From the NCBI GenBank assembly GCA_018971415.1, contig JAGXAW010000006.1:1-62362 (forward strand): a DNA stretch of 62,362 bases. Direction: 5' to 3'. Below are positions 40,210-51,275 of the stretch, one piece after another. The notes below the pieces were generated by a model, which was given only the letters and a program-made list of their open reading frames with translations, ran no database searches and was not told the origin of the DNA. A program made the position numbers and the translations under genes. This DNA comes from Betaproteobacteria bacterium (lineage in GTDB: Bacteria > Pseudomonadota > Gammaproteobacteria > Burkholderiales > Ferrovaceae). Within the stretch, counting starts at the first letter, position 1. Each line of letters starts with the position of its first letter.

Positions 40210-41178
40210 ATGTCTGCGTTTTCCTACAAACCCTTTAGCACGCCCTGGTGGTTAACCAATCGTCATTTTCAAACTATTTATGGTGCTCGATATGTGCCCT
40301 GTCAAGCGATTAAGTGGCAGCGTCAAACCCTCACCACCCCAGATCAGGATTTTATTGATCTAGATATCCTCGATACCCCTGGTGCAACGGGGCTATTGGT
40401 ACTTATTCACGGATTAGAGGGAAACACTCATTCACGCTACATCAGAAGTCTTGCCCATTATGCGCAGCAACACGGCATGCAGGTGGTTGCGCCAAATTTA
40501 AGAAGTTGTAGTGGCAAGATAAACCTGGCGCCCCGTTTGTACCATGCTGGCGACAGTCAAGAAATGAGTTGGCTGATACCCTCCATCAGGGCTTTATACC
40601 CCCATCTTCCTATTTATTTAGTTGGCTTTTCACTAGGTGCTAATATTCTTTTAAAATGGCTCTCAGAAAAACCCTCTCTCAGTTATGTCCAAAGTGCAGT
40701 GGCTATAGCACCACCCTTATATTTAAACATTGTGGCCAACACCTTAAATCAAGGCTTTAACCGTATTTATACCCATCATTTCTTAAGCACACTCAAACCT
40801 AAAGCTGCGCTTAAGGCCAAACAATTTCCCGGTTTAATAGATATCAATGCGATTGTAAAAGCCAAAAGTATGTTTGAGTTTGATGAGCATTGTATGGCCC
40901 CTTTACATGGATTTAAAGGAGCAGAAGATTACTGGCAACAATCCAGCGCAGGACCACTATTAAAAAATATTGCGTTACCTACTTTAATTATCATGAGTGA
41001 AGATGATCCCTTTATCCCCTCATACTTAATACCGAATCCAAATGAGTTATCTCACTCCACAGAGATCTTGGTGACCTCTCAAGGAGGACATGTCGGTTTT
41101 GTTAATGGCCCCTTCCCTGGATTTTTACAGTGGATACCCGATACAATATTCACTTTTATACGCAATAAAACCCTTTAA
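40210..41178 (+). CDS. YheT-family alpha/beta hydrolase
   Basis: 322 residues from MSAFSYKPF. The N-terminal PWWLTNRHFQTIYG motif is characteristic of the YheT/ABHD1-3 family. The nucleophile is S141 in GFSLGAN, with an aspartate in SEDDPFIP and a histidine in GGHVGFV. The physiological ester is not known. An in-frame TTG 12 nt upstream is possible, but the ATG is preferred. It is followed 21 nt later by the phosphomannomutase gene. Confidence 0.88.
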   Translation: MSAFSYKPFSTPWWLTNRHFQTIYGARYVPCQAIKWQRQTLTTPDQDFIDLDILDTPGATGLLVLIHGLEGNTHSRYIRSLAHYAQQHGMQVVAPNLRSCSGKINLAPRLYHAGDSQEMSWLIPSIRALYPHLPIYLVGFSLGANILLKWLSEKPSLSYVQSAVAIAPPLYLNIVANTLNQGFNRIYTHHFLSTLKPKAALKAKQFPGLIDINAIVKAKSMFEFDEHCMAPLHGFKGAEDYWQQSSAGPLLKNIALPTLIIMSEDDPFIPSYLIPNPNELSHSTEILVTSQGGHVGFVNGPFPGFLQWIPDTIFTFIRNKTL

Positions 41179-41199
41179 CTTGATTCTCAGGATACCCAT

Positions 41200-42576
41200 A
41201 TGACTGTCGCCAAGGAAATATTCAAAGCTTACGATATACGAGGCATTGTTGATAAACAACTCACTGCTGAATCAGTCCACTTAATTGGCAAAGCCATCGG
41301 TAGTGCTGCTAAGGCAAAGGGATTAAAGGATATCGTCGTTGGTCGTGACGGCAGGCTCTCAGGTCCAATGCTAGCCGATGCTCTCACCCAAGGCCTTAGA
41401 GAGAGCGGGATGAATGTGATTGATGTGGGAATGGTCGCCACTCCCATGCTGTATTTTGCTGCCTATCAATTCGCTCAGTTTACCGGTGTCATGGTAACTG
41501 GTTCACACAACCCCCCAGAATACAACGGTTTTAAAATTGCATTGGGTGGGGAAACACTCTCAGGGGACGCGATCCAGGACTTACGTCATAGAATCGACAA
41601 TAACCAATTTACCCAAGGCGATGGTAGCTATCGTCAAGCAGACATTGAACATCTTTACCTTGATACTATTACAAAGGATATTGAGCTCAAAAAACCTTTA
41701 AAAATTGTGGTTGATTGTGGTAGTGGTATACCAGGACGCTTTGCGCCAACACTCTATAAACAACTCGGGTGCGAGGTTATTGAACTCTTTTGTGAGGTGG
41801 ATGGCCATTTCCCTCACCATCACCCTGATCCCTCACAACCTGAAAATCTGGTGGATTTGATTGCCTGTGTCAAACGCGAAAAAGCAGATTTAGGGTTGGC
41901 CTTTGACGGTGATGGCGACCGTTTGGGGGTGGTCACCGCCTCTGGTGAAATCATTTATCCTGACAGACAATTAATGCTTTTTGCGCAAGATGTTTTATCG
42001 AGAAATCCTGGCGCCACCATTCTTTTTGATGTGAAATGCACCCGTCATCTGTTCTCGTGGATTAGAGGCTTTAAGGGAGAACCGGTGATTTGGAAAACTG
42101 GACACTCTTTGATCAAAGCCAAAATGAAAGAAACCGGGGCACTACTCGCGGGAGAAATGAGTGGACACGTTTTCTTTAAAGAACGCTGGTTTGGTTTTGA
42201 TGATGGTCTGTATGCCGGAGCACGTCTTTTAGAAATATTAAGCCAGTCCACTTCAAACCCATCGACAACGCTTGAATCTTTACCGAACAGTATTTGCACG
42301 CCTGAATTACAGATTCAGCTCAATGAAGGTGAAAACAAAACACTTATTAGCGCTCTCCAGGAACAAGGATCCTTTCATCAAGCAAAAGACATACTGACTT
42401 TAGATGGGGTTCGTGTGGAGTACCAAGATGGTTTTGGTTTAGCGCGCTCCAGTAATACGACGCCAGTGGTGGTGCTGCGTTTTGAAGCTGACAATGACAG
42501 CGCTTTAACGCGCATTAAAGAGGACTTTAGAGTCAACATCTTGAAGGTATTTCCAAGCGCCAAACTGCCTTTTTAA
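41200..42576 (+). CDS. Phosphomannomutase/phosphoglucomutase
   Basis: 458 residues. Interconverts hexose 6-phosphate and 1-phosphate for sugar-nucleotide and LPS/polysaccharide synthesis. The phosphoserine is S102 in TGSHNPPEYNG. The metal loop DGDGDR and GEMSGH for sugar recognition are present. Length and sequence resemble the dual-specificity AlgC/ManB type. Shine-Dalgarno AGGA lies 7 nt ahead of the ATG. It ends 1 nt before the convergent ispF. Confidence 0.94.
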   Translation: MTVAKEIFKAYDIRGIVDKQLTAESVHLIGKAIGSAAKAKGLKDIVVGRDGRLSGPMLADALTQGLRESGMNVIDVGMVATPMLYFAAYQFAQFTGVMVTGSHNPPEYNGFKIALGGETLSGDAIQDLRHRIDNNQFTQGDGSYRQADIEHLYLDTITKDIELKKPLKIVVDCGSGIPGRFAPTLYKQLGCEVIELFCEVDGHFPHHHPDPSQPENLVDLIACVKREKADLGLAFDGDGDRLGVVTASGEIIYPDRQLMLFAQDVLSRNPGATILFDVKCTRHLFSWIRGFKGEPVIWKTGHSLIKAKMKETGALLAGEMSGHVFFKERWFGFDDGLYAGARLLEILSQSTSNPSTTLESLPNSICTPELQIQLNEGENKTLISALQEQGSFHQAKDILTLDGVRVEYQDGFGLARSSNTTPVVVLRFEADNDSALTRIKEDFRVNILKVFPSAKLPF

Positions 42577-42577
42577 T

Positions 42578-43066
42578 TCAGGGTCCAATCTGCTGACACA
42601 GGCATATGGCCTGTGCAGCAATACCCTCTCCACGACCTGTGAATCCAAGCTTTTCAGTGGTGGTGGCTTTAATATTAATCTCTTCTTTTGAGATGACCAA
42701 ATCCTCTGCCAAGTTAGTTATCATCTCTTCAATATAGGGCATCATTTTAGGGGCTTGGGCAATTATGGTCAGGTCCACATTGACGACACTCCAGCCTTTT
42801 GCCTTAATGAGTGAGACCACATGACGCAATAATTGTCGACTATCAATGCCTTTATAACGCTCGTCTGTATCAGGGAAATGACGCCCAATATCCCCCAACG
42901 ACACAGCACCCAATAACGCATCAGAGAGTGCGTGACACAAGACATCCGCGTCGGAGTGTCCCATTAATCCCAAATGGTAAGGGATTTTGACTCCTCCGAT
43001 AATGAGCTCACGATTTTCTGCAAAGGCATGAACATCAAACCCTTGCCCTACTCTTAATTTATTCAT
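42578..43066 (-). CDS. ispF: 2-C-methyl-D-erythritol 2,4-cyclodiphosphate synthase (IspF)
   Basis: 162 residues from MNKLRVGQG. Trimeric zinc enzyme that cyclises CDP-ME 2-phosphate in the MEP pathway. GQGFDVHAF carries the zinc ligands, and MGHSDADVL and [15 protein letters not shown] are diagnostic. A longer frame reaching upstream into ispD is open, but AGGGACG at 43067-43077 and family length fix the ATG at 43066. It overlaps ispD by 8 nt (ATGAATAA). Confidence 0.96.
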   Translation of the reverse strand: MNKLRVGQGFDVHAFAENRELIIGGVKIPYHLGLMGHSDADVLCHALSDALLGAVSLGDIGRHFPDTDERYKGIDSRQLLRHVVSLIKAKGWSVVNVDLTIIAQAPKMMPYIEEMITNLAEDLVISKEEINIKATTTEKLGFTGRGEGIAAQAICLCQQIGP

Positions 43067-43757
43067 AACGTCCCTGTTGCCTGAGGATTGATTCAGCCAA
43101 TCCAAGATCCTCCGGATAAGTTATTTTAATATTACTGATAGCGCCACGCACTAACTTAGGTTTTAAGCCAAGAGCCTCAATGGCTGAAGCCTCATCGGTT
43201 ATGCCTGTAGGGGGGTGAGTTAAGGCTTGACTGAGGTGTTTAAAACGAAACATCTGTGGGGTTTGTGCTGCCCACAGTTTCTGTCTATCCTGGGTCTTGA
43301 GAATGCGTCCCTCTGTGTCACTCTCTTTTACCGTATCACTGATGGGTAAAGCCAAAATACCGCCCACCTCATCCTCTCCTACCTCTTCGAACAAGCGTTC
43401 AAGTAGTTGATTTTGAAGACAAGGTCTCGCAGCATCATGAACTAAAATCCAGTCATTCTCTCTAATTTTAGAGGAAAAGTAATGAAGGCCATTAGCCACC
43501 GTTTGCGCGCGTGTGTCCCCGCCCTCAAAAACAAAACTAATACGCTCATTACTGACTTTTATTTGGTTTTCATGGAAAGCATGAGAGGGTGATAAAATAA
43601 CTGCTATGTGCTTAATCACTGTACAGGAGAGCAAGGCTTGAAGGGTATAATCCAACACCGTGCGTTGTCCAATTTGAATAAATTGTTTCGGCAGCTCGGC
43701 ACCAATTCGTGCGCCAATTCCTGCTGCTGGCACAATAGCGTAATGTGATCCTGTCAT
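43059..43757 (-). CDS. ispD: 2-C-methyl-D-erythritol 4-phosphate cytidylyltransferase (IspD)
   Basis: 232 residues. Couples MEP to CTP in the third step of the MEP pathway. [18 protein letters not shown] (in part) is the nucleotide-binding loop, and [11 protein letters not shown] and [12 protein letters not shown] are typical. It starts 28 nt from the divergent mltF gene, so the two promoters overlap. ispDF are adjacent, as usual. Confidence 0.96.
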   Translation of the reverse strand: MTGSHYAIVPAAGIGARIGAELPKQFIQIGQRTVLDYTLQALLSCTVIKHIAVILSPSHAFHENQIKVSNERISFVFEGGDTRAQTVANGLHYFSSKIRENDWILVHDAARPCLQNQLLERLFEEVGEDEVGGILALPISDTVKESDTEGRILKTQDRQKLWAAQTPQMFRFKHLSQALTHPPTGITDEASAIEALGLKPKLVRGAISNIKITYPEDLGLAESILRQQGRYE

Positions 43758-43785
43758 TTCCCGCTCTCAATTCTAAACCCCATTC

Positions 43786-45291
43786 ATGTTAACACAGACT
43801 CTCCGTTACATACTTAACACACTGCTCATACTCATCAAGCCGTTAGGTTCGCCTGAGCGTGTGTTTTTATTGTTATTAACAGGGATGGTACTAATTGTTC
43901 TTTGGTCCTATGAACATACACAAGACCGTGAAGGGGCAACTTTACTCAAAGATGCCCCCGTCTTATCTCCCGTCACTAATTTAAATGATGTCCCTGAAAT
44001 TGTCATTGCCACACGCTTAGGACCCACCACCTACTTAACGGACCCTGATGGTAAAACCGTTGGCCTGGAGCATGATTTGGGTATCAGTTTTGGAGAGTTT
44101 TTAGGTAAACCTGTTCGGTTTTTGGTGTTGGACAATCTTGATCAAGTACTCACTGCTGTAAAACTGCATAAAGCCCATTTTGCCGCTGCTGCTGTTCATG
44201 AAACGAGTGAATTAAAACAAGAGTTTAATTTCACTCTCGCTTATCAAAACAGTCACCCTGTGATTGTCTACAACAGCAATTTCAACAATTTAATAAAAAC
44301 GCCGCAAGACATGATCGGTAAAAAAATTGGCGTGGTCCCTGATCCCACCCACCTTACCATTCTCAAACAATTTAAACTTAAAGACCCTAATTTGACCTGG
44401 GTAAGCTACCCTCGAGGAGACATAGATCTTGATCTACTACAAAAAGTTTATGAAGGCGTAGTGGATTTTGCGATTAGCGATTCTAATACGGTAGCTATTG
44501 CTCAACACTATTATCCGGATCTCGTGATAGCGATGAATTTAAGCCCCTCAAGCCCCTTAGCCTGGGCCTTTCCCAAAGATCAAAATAACGTCCTATTTCA
44601 AGCTGCCAGCGACTTTTTTAAACGCTGGGATCATGGGGGGGACCTCTCTGAAGTTGTCGAGCGCTACTACGGACACATCAATGCTCTTGATCGAGAGGAC
44701 TCCTCTGCGTTTATGGTCAAAAGAGCATCCAGATTACCTAAATTTGCACAGACCTTTAAAAAAGCACAAGCTTTAACCAATATCGATTGGCGTTTATTGG
44801 CTGCAGTGGCTTACCAAGAATCACGCTGGGACAATAATGCTCAATCCCCCACTGGCGTTAGGGGATTAATGATGTTGACTGCTGATACCGCGGACCATTT
44901 ACATGTGAGTAACCGGTTAGACCCTAATGAATCCGTCCCTGCTGCTGCGCTCTACTTAAAGCAACTTGAGGAGTCGATTCCAAAGAGTGTTCCAGAACCT
45001 GACCGATTATGGATGGCCCTTGCTGCTTACAATGTGGGCATGGCACACCTTGAGGATGCCCGTAAAATTGCTCAGCGCAAAGGCATGAACCCTAACGCTT
45101 GGAATGACATCAAAAAAACCTTGCCTCTGCTTAGTGTCCCCGCAGTGTTTAGTAAAACCCAATATGGCTTTGCCAGAGGTGGAGAACCTGTCAATTATGT
45201 TGAAAACATCCGTAGCTATTACGATATCCTTAGTCGATTTGAAACCAAATACCGTCCCAGCTTTAAGTTTCTTGGCTTATCTAACCGCTAG
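43786..45291 (+). CDS. mltF: MltF-like membrane-bound lytic murein transglycosylase
   Basis: 501 residues. A transmembrane anchor lies at about 24-41. A periplasmic solute-binding-protein-like regulatory domain (about 68-298) is followed by an SLT lysozyme-like domain (about 330-480). The catalytic glutamate is E345 in AYQESRWDNNAQSP, followed by TGVRGLMMLT. MltF cleaves peptidoglycan with 1,6-anhydro product formation; its N-terminal domain modulates activity. The gene abuts convergent serS with no base between. Confidence 0.93.
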   Translation: MLTQTLRYILNTLLILIKPLGSPERVFLLLLTGMVLIVLWSYEHTQDREGATLLKDAPVLSPVTNLNDVPEIVIATRLGPTTYLTDPDGKTVGLEHDLGISFGEFLGKPVRFLVLDNLDQVLTAVKLHKAHFAAAAVHETSELKQEFNFTLAYQNSHPVIVYNSNFNNLIKTPQDMIGKKIGVVPDPTHLTILKQFKLKDPNLTWVSYPRGDIDLDLLQKVYEGVVDFAISDSNTVAIAQHYYPDLVIAMNLSPSSPLAWAFPKDQNNVLFQAASDFFKRWDHGGDLSEVVERYYGHINALDREDSSAFMVKRASRLPKFAQTFKKAQALTNIDWRLLAAVAYQESRWDNNAQSPTGVRGLMMLTADTADHLHVSNRLDPNESVPAAALYLKQLEESIPKSVPEPDRLWMALAAYNVGMAHLEDARKIAQRKGMNPNAWNDIKKTLPLLSVPAVFSKTQYGFARGGEPVNYVENIRSYYDILSRFETKYRPSFKFLGLSNR

Positions 45292-46584
<1,293 letters not shown>

Positions 46585-46591
46585 TTAAACT

Positions 46592-47203
46592 TTAAAATTG
46601 AGCAGTTCGTCTTTCAATTAACGCCTGCGCCAATGTGCCACTATCGATATACTCGAGTTCACCACCAACAGGAACGCCACGTGCAATCCGCGAAATCTTT
46701 AAATTAAACGGTTTGAGGATTTCACAAATGGCATGGGAGGTAGCTTCTCCCTCTACCGTGAAATTTGTGGCAATAATAACTTCCTTAATTAAACCTTCCT
46801 CAACCCGTTTTAAGAGACGAGGTAAGCCTATTTCCTGAGGACCAAGACCATCTAACGGAGAGATCTTACCCATCAACACAAAATACATTCCTTTGTAGGC
46901 CAAAGTATGTTCCATCATGAGTAAATCTGAGGGAGACTCAACCACACAAACAACTGCTGAATCACGACTGGGCGACAAGCACAAGTCACATACAGGCGCT
47001 TCTGTAAAATTATTACACCGCTCACAGTGTTGAATGTGCTCGAGTGAATCCGCCAACACTTTGGACAATTTGGCCGCCCCTGTGCGATCGTGTTGTAGCA
47101 AATGAAACGCCATACGTTGGGCAGACTTAGGTCCAACACTGGGCAGGCAACGCAACGCCTCAACCAATTGATTAATAAGCGTTGTTTTTTTACTCTCTGC
47201 CAT
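46592..47203 (-). CDS. recR: Recombination protein RecR
   Basis: 203 residues. Works with RecF and RecO to load RecA on gapped DNA. HhH motif [17 protein letters not shown], zinc finger [16 protein letters not shown], then a TOPRIM domain with [13 protein letters not shown]. It lies 1 nt after ybaB in the conserved dnaX-ybaB-recR operon. Confidence 0.98.
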   Translation of the reverse strand: MAESKKTTLINQLVEALRCLPSVGPKSAQRMAFHLLQHDRTGAAKLSKVLADSLEHIQHCERCNNFTEAPVCDLCLSPSRDSAVVCVVESPSDLLMMEHTLAYKGMYFVLMGKISPLDGLGPQEIGLPRLLKRVEEGLIKEVIIATNFTVEGEATSHAICEILKPFNLKISRIARGVPVGGELEYIDSGTLAQALIERRTAQF

Positions 47204-47204
47204 C

Positions 47205-47528
47205 TTAGAAAGGTAACTTCAATCCAGGCGGCATACCCATCCCTGCAGTAAAACCTGACATTCTTTGTTGTGTAGTGCTCTCCGCCTGTCGATGAGCATC
47301 CTTTAACGCAGCAACGATCAAGTCCTCAAGCATGTCCTTATCGTCCATTACACTAGGATCAATACTGATACGTTTCACATCATGATCACAGGTCATGCTC
47401 ACTTTAACCATCCCTGAACCTGCCTGTCCGTTAACCTCGGTTTGCGCCAATTCTTCCTGCGCTTTTTTCATGTTCTCTTGCATTTGCTGGGCTTGTTTCA
47501 TCAAGCCTGCGAGTCCGCCTTTCATCAT
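47205..47528 (-). CDS. YbaB/EbfC family nucleoid-associated protein
   Basis: 107 residues. Small dimeric DNA-binding protein. [20 protein letters not shown] (in part), [13 protein letters not shown] and [19 protein letters not shown] (in part) are family hallmarks. The second of two consecutive ATGs is also possible. It sits between dnaX (13 nt) and recR (1 nt), as in most bacteria. Confidence 0.96.
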   Translation of the reverse strand: MMKGGLAGLMKQAQQMQENMKKAQEELAQTEVNGQAGSGMVKVSMTCDHDVKRISIDPSVMDDKDMLEDLIVAALKDAHRQAESTTQQRMSGFTAGMGMPPGLKLPF

Positions 47529-47541
47529 GGTATTGAGCCTC

Positions 47542-49137
47542 TTATGAATTATCTGTCACTGGTTTAATACTGGATTCTATCAATTTACCACCATACTCAT
47601 CTAGTATTGATCGAACCACGGGATCCGTCTCTAAGGCTTTTTTGGCTGCCAACAGGGCTTCCTGTTGATTTTTTTCTTCTATTTGGGCTGGGGTAACGCC
47701 ATCGCTCTTAATTAACTCAATGGTTAATCTAATATCCATATCAAGTAATGCTTCAAGGGCACTTTGTAAGCGATCTTGGTAGGGAACGAGAATTTTTTGT
47801 GATGGATCAATAATTAAGTGTAACTGACCTGCATGAAATTCTTTTAATTGGCACTGCCTTGCTAACTCATAGGCCATACCAGAACCCGATAACTGGTCCA
47901 CCAATTCAGACCAATGAGCAAGACTAGGTGGAATATGTCCACTTACAGCGTGAGGAGGTTTTGTCTCAGGAACGACGTCTTTATCGTTATTTAGCTGTTT
48001 TTTTTTAAGCTCAGTACTCTCGAGGGTGGTCTCTACTCTAGAAGGCTTCTCCTCATTGACAACGAAAGCAAGCATCCGCAGTAAGGCCATTCTAAACCCT
48101 GATAATTCATCAGGAGAGAGCGCAATGTCTTGTCGAGCTTGAATAATAATTTGATAAAACAGTTGTAATGTTTTTGGATCCCAATGGTGCGTAAAAGGGA
48201 TTAATGAATCACTTAAACCAAGCGCTTCTTTTGCTGTGTTTGTTGCTTTCAACAAAGTAATATCATGAATTAATCGAGCCAAATCCTCTAAAGCCTGAGT
48301 GAAGGAGAGTGATCTATCTGCCATCGATTGCGCAATAGTAACTAAAGAGAAAGCATCCTGATTTTTAAGGGCTTCTAATAGTTGATAAAGGTAATCCTCA
48401 GAGATAACCCCCAGCATATCCGCCACCTGCGTCTCTTTAACGCTGGAGGCACCATAGGCTATGGCTTGATCTAATAAACTTAAACTGTCTCTCATGGAGC
48501 CTTGTGCAGCTCGACCAATTAACGTCAAAGCTGCCTCTTCAAAGGGAATGGACTCTTCCTCAAGCACATGAGCCAAATGACCGGCAATTTGGTCTGGGCG
48601 CATTTGTTTTAGATTGAATTGTAAGCAACGCGACAGAACAGTAATGGGTACCTTTTGGGGATCGGTGGTGGCTAAGATAAATTTGACGTGCTCTGGCGGC
48701 TCTTCTAGCGTTTTTAACATGGAGTTAAATGCTGAACGTGACAACATGTGGACTTCATCGATGATATACACTTTATAACGGGCAGAGACGGGCATGTACT
48801 GGGCGTTATCCAGTAACTCCCGCATTTCCTCAACACGGGTGTTGGTGGCAGCATCCACCTCAATTAAATCAGGATTACGTCCTCGATCGATTGATAAACA
48901 GGATTCACATTGTCCACAGGGTTGGGCCGTTAATCCTGTTTGGCAGTTAAAACATTTAGCCAGGATACGAGCCAGTGTGGTCTTACCAACACCTCGAGTG
49001 CCCGTAAATAAATAGGCGTGATGAAGACGTCCGCTTTCAATTGCATTGTTTAATGCTCTTACTACGTGTTCTTGCCCCACCATCTGCGTAAACGATTTAG
49101 GGCGCCATTTTCTAGCAAGCGCAATTGAAGGAGCCAT
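47542..49137 (-). CDS. dnaX: DNA polymerase III subunits tau and (putatively) gamma
   Basis: 531 residues. Clamp-loader ATPase of the replisome. Walker [10 protein letters not shown] lies at 46-54. Zinc cysteines are C65, C74, C77 and C80. Walker B/DEVH lies at 127-130, sensor 1 in LATTDPQKV, and the SRC arginine finger in VLSRCLQF. Domain III ends near residue 365, followed by a linker and a tau-like C-terminal domain. Codons 378-380 form a run of nine A bases (47998-48006). One added or lost A there leads to a stop within a few codons, so a gamma-like product of about 381-383 residues may be made. Confidence 0.96.
   Translation of the reverse strand: MAPSIALARKWRPKSFTQMVGQEHVVRALNNAIESGRLHHAYLFTGTRGVGKTTLARILAKCFNCQTGLTAQPCGQCESCLSIDRGRNPDLIEVDAATNTRVEEMRELLDNAQYMPVSARYKVYIIDEVHMLSRSAFNSMLKTLEEPPEHVKFILATTDPQKVPITVLSRCLQFNLKQMRPDQIAGHLAHVLEEESIPFEEAALTLIGRAAQGSMRDSLSLLDQAIAYGASSVKETQVADMLGVISEDYLYQLLEALKNQDAFSLVTIAQSMADRSLSFTQALEDLARLIHDITLLKATNTAKEALGLSDSLIPFTHHWDPKTLQLFYQIIIQARQDIALSPDELSGFRMALLRMLAFVVNEEKPSRVETTLESTELKKKQLNNDKDVVPETKPPHAVSGHIPPSLAHWSELVDQLSGSGMAYELARQCQLKEFHAGQLHLIIDPSQKILVPYQDRLQSALEALLDMDIRLTIELIKSDGVTPAQIEEKNQQEALLAAKKALETDPVVRSILDEYGGKLIESSIKPVTDNS
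47998..48006 (-). other. A9 slippery tract in dnaX (candidate gamma-producing site)
   Basis: On the coding strand nine consecutive A bases encode K378-K380, at the border between clamp-loader domain III and the tau-specific part. One extra A, or a -1 ribosomal slip, gives KKK-TAK-stop. One lost A gives KK-NS-stop. Thermus thermophilus dnaX uses an A9 tract for transcriptional slippage, and E. coli uses a nearby A6G ribosomal frameshift site. The tract and the stops are seen directly; the use is inferred. Confidence 0.55.
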
Positions 49138-49157
49138 GTTTAGTGTGCTTTACTCAG

Positions 49158-49712
49158 TTAGAACCAGTGACCTACACGTAACTGTAGGAAGTTAATTCCT
49201 GGATTAGGATTTTGAATACCGGCATTGGAGAGATGCTGAAAACGCACCATTACATCCCAATCGTGCTTTTGGCCCAAGCTCACCCCAGCTGCCACGTGAT
49301 CACCAAACTGAAAATTCGTACTCATCTGTCTGTCATTACTCACATCGTGATGGGTAATATAATGAGCACCAATACCAAGCTCAACAAAAGGAACCATGTT
49401 TGAACCACTGTGAGTGGGACTCATACGCCAAACAGGAGTGATACTGTAATCATTGACTTCATGATTACCGCCCGTTTGACTATGTGGGTTCCATTTTCCC
49501 GCAGAAAAATCCCAGTATCCACCTAAAGACCAACTGCGATCGGTAAACCATTTCTTATCCCAAGAGTGATCAATGCTAATGCGTGCCATATCGGTATGGT
49601 CACCTTCTCCCAGCTCAAAACCAACACCATCACGGGTAGCCAGTGCAGGGGTAGAAGTTAACGCTGTAAGACACCCTAGTAAGCCTAATAAAATTTGTGT
49701 TTTTTCATTCAT
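49158..49712 (-). CDS. PagL-like lipid A 3-O-deacylase (acyloxyacyl hydrolase family)
   Basis: 184 residues from MNEKTQ. Signal peptide to about residue 25 (ALA/TRDG), then an 8-stranded outer-membrane barrel ending in a terminal aromatic (GHWF). The catalytic His-Ser pair of PagL is visible in FQHLSNAG. By recalled alignment, the position of the third residue (Glu in Pseudomonas PagL) is Asn here (NPNPGIN). PagL removes an acyl chain from lipid A. An in-frame GTG sits 3 nt upstream. The gene lies between the SRP RNA gene and dnaX, which are usually adjacent. Confidence 0.88.
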   Translation of the reverse strand: MNEKTQILLGLLGCLTALTSTPALATRDGVGFELGEGDHTDMARISIDHSWDKKWFTDRSWSLGGYWDFSAGKWNPHSQTGGNHEVNDYSITPVWRMSPTHSGSNMVPFVELGIGAHYITHHDVSNDRQMSTNFQFGDHVAAGVSLGQKHDWDVMVRFQHLSNAGIQNPNPGINFLQLRVGHWF

Positions 49713-49742
49713 CACGAAATCTATAACTAAGTTTAAAAAATA

Positions 49743-49846
49743 GGGGTGGCGAGCCTGACCCTCGGCACTTGCACGCTGTAGTTATGGCTGCTTCCTTCCG
49801 GACCTGACCAGGTTCACCACTGTACAATGCGAGGAGACCCGCCATT
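49743..49846 (-). ncRNA. ffs: Signal recognition particle RNA (4.5S)
   Basis: On the minus strand the conserved SRP domain IV core is read as CCTGGTCAGGTCCGGAAGG followed by AAGCAGCC. The flanks pair as a long hairpin, GGCGGGTC... with ...GGCTCGCC. Length of about 104 nt is that of the E. coli type. It binds Ffh for co-translational membrane targeting. Ends are approximate to a few bases. Confidence 0.96.
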
Positions 49847-49891
49847 GAGTCTTTTATGATACCTCAAACTGCCCGTCAATGGCACAGCTTA

Positions 49892-51256
49892 TTACTTAAG
49901 CGAAACGATGAAATCACATCCTGTTTTGGCTTTGACCTGTTCAACGCTAACGCCTGGCATCAACTCAATCAACACCAGACCCTGCCCTGGGATTACGTCA
50001 AATACGCACAGGTCAGTGATAATCATGTTAACCACACCTTGACCAGTTATTGGCAGAGAGCATTGTTTTAAAATTTTAGGCTCACCTGTTTTTGCCGTGT
50101 GCTCCATTAGCACAATGACTCTTTTCACACCTGAAACCAAATCCATGGCACCGCCTGGTCCTTTAACCATTTTGCCCGGCACCATCCAATTGGCCAAATC
50201 ACCGTTTTCAGACACCTCAAGACCGCCTAAAATGGACAAATCAATATGCCCTCCCCTAATCATGGCAAAAGAGTCCGCGCTCGAGAAAAAGCTCGATCCA
50301 GGTAAGGTGGTAATGGTCTGTTTGCCTGCATTGATTAAGTCAGCATCAATAGTGTGTTCAGTGGGGAAAGGGCCAATGCCAAGAAGCCCATTTTCAGATT
50401 GCAAAATGACATTAATACCCTGAGGAATGTAGTTGGCCACTAAGGTTGGAATCCCAATACCAAGATTTACGTAATAACCATCACGTAATTCTTTGGCAGC
50501 TCGTGCCGCTAATTTTTCTCTAATCCCAACAGATGTGCTCTCTTGTTGATTTGGGGGTGTAAACAATGTTCTAAATTCAATTCTTTTCTCATAGTCTCGA
50601 CCTAGAATAATGCGGTCCACATAAATGCCGGGGGTATGAATCTCGTCAGGATCAAGTGAGCCCGCTGGCACTAACTCCTCCACTTCAGCTACCGTCACTT
50701 TCCCACAGGTGGCAATCATTGGATTGAAGTTTCTAGCGGTTTTGCGGTAAACCAAATTGCCTGCCGTATCCCCTTTCCAGGCCTTAACAATCGATACGTC
50801 AGCCACAATACTCTCTTCAAGAACGTAAGACTTTCCGTTAAATTCACGGGTATCTTTATTCTCGGCAAGAGCCGTACCAAAAGCTGTTCTGGTGTAAAAA
50901 CCTGGAATCCCTGCACCTCCTGCTCTGAGTTTTTCCGCCAGTGTTCCTTGAGGGGTGAGCTGTAACTCAAGTTCACCGGCCAACACTTGTCTTTCAAATT
51001 CCTTATTTTCTCCAACATAGGAGGCGATCACTTTTTTCACTTGTCTTGTTTTTAATAACAAGCCCATACCAAAGTCATCAACCCCAGCATTATTTCCGAT
51101 AATAGTAAGATCTTTCACTTCACTTTTGACTAATGCTGTAATTAAATTTTCTGGAATACCGCATAAACCAAAACCTCCTGCGGCAATGGTCATACCGTTC
51201 TCTAACAGACCACTCAGGGCACTTTGGGCGTCTTGATATACCTTGTTTGTTGACAT
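49892..51256 (-). CDS. Single-chain succinyl-CoA:3-ketoacid CoA-transferase (fused ScoA-ScoB)
   Basis: 454 residues from MSTNKVYQD. It moves CoA from succinyl-CoA to acetoacetate. Residues 1-232 match the A subunit ([13 protein letters not shown]; ends [12 protein letters not shown]). Residues 243-454 match the B subunit ([26 protein letters not shown]), with the catalytic glutamate E288 in SENGLLGIG. The join is a linker of about 10-12 residues with no stop or internal ATG. Most bacteria encode two genes; mitochondrial SCOT is fused with a longer linker. An open upstream extension would overlap bdhA and is not supported. It lies 19 nt after bdhA. Confidence 0.93.
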   Translation of the reverse strand: MSTNKVYQDAQSALSGLLENGMTIAAGGFGLCGIPENLITALVKSEVKDLTIIGNNAGVDDFGMGLLLKTRQVKKVIASYVGENKEFERQVLAGELELQLTPQGTLAEKLRAGGAGIPGFYTRTAFGTALAENKDTREFNGKSYVLEESIVADVSIVKAWKGDTAGNLVYRKTARNFNPMIATCGKVTVAEVEELVPAGSLDPDEIHTPGIYVDRIILGRDYEKRIEFRTLFTPPNQQESTSVGIREKLAARAAKELRDGYYVNLGIGIPTLVANYIPQGINVILQSENGLLGIGPFPTEHTIDADLINAGKQTITTLPGSSFFSSADSFAMIRGGHIDLSILGGLEVSENGDLANWMVPGKMVKGPGGAMDLVSGVKRVIVLMEHTAKTGEPKILKQCSLPITGQGVVNMIITDLCVFDVIPGQGLVLIELMPGVSVEQVKAKTGCDFIVSLK

Positions 51257-51275
51257 ATTTTTCTCTCTTAAATTG

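Noticed and set aside
47205-49137. Intein or gene fusion in dnaX or dnaB
   Set aside because: Both proteins have ordinary family length and uninterrupted motifs; no splicing-type blocks were seen.
49856-50423. Plus-strand frames of 71 and 108 codons
   Set aside because: Both are antisense to the conserved B half of the CoA transferase.
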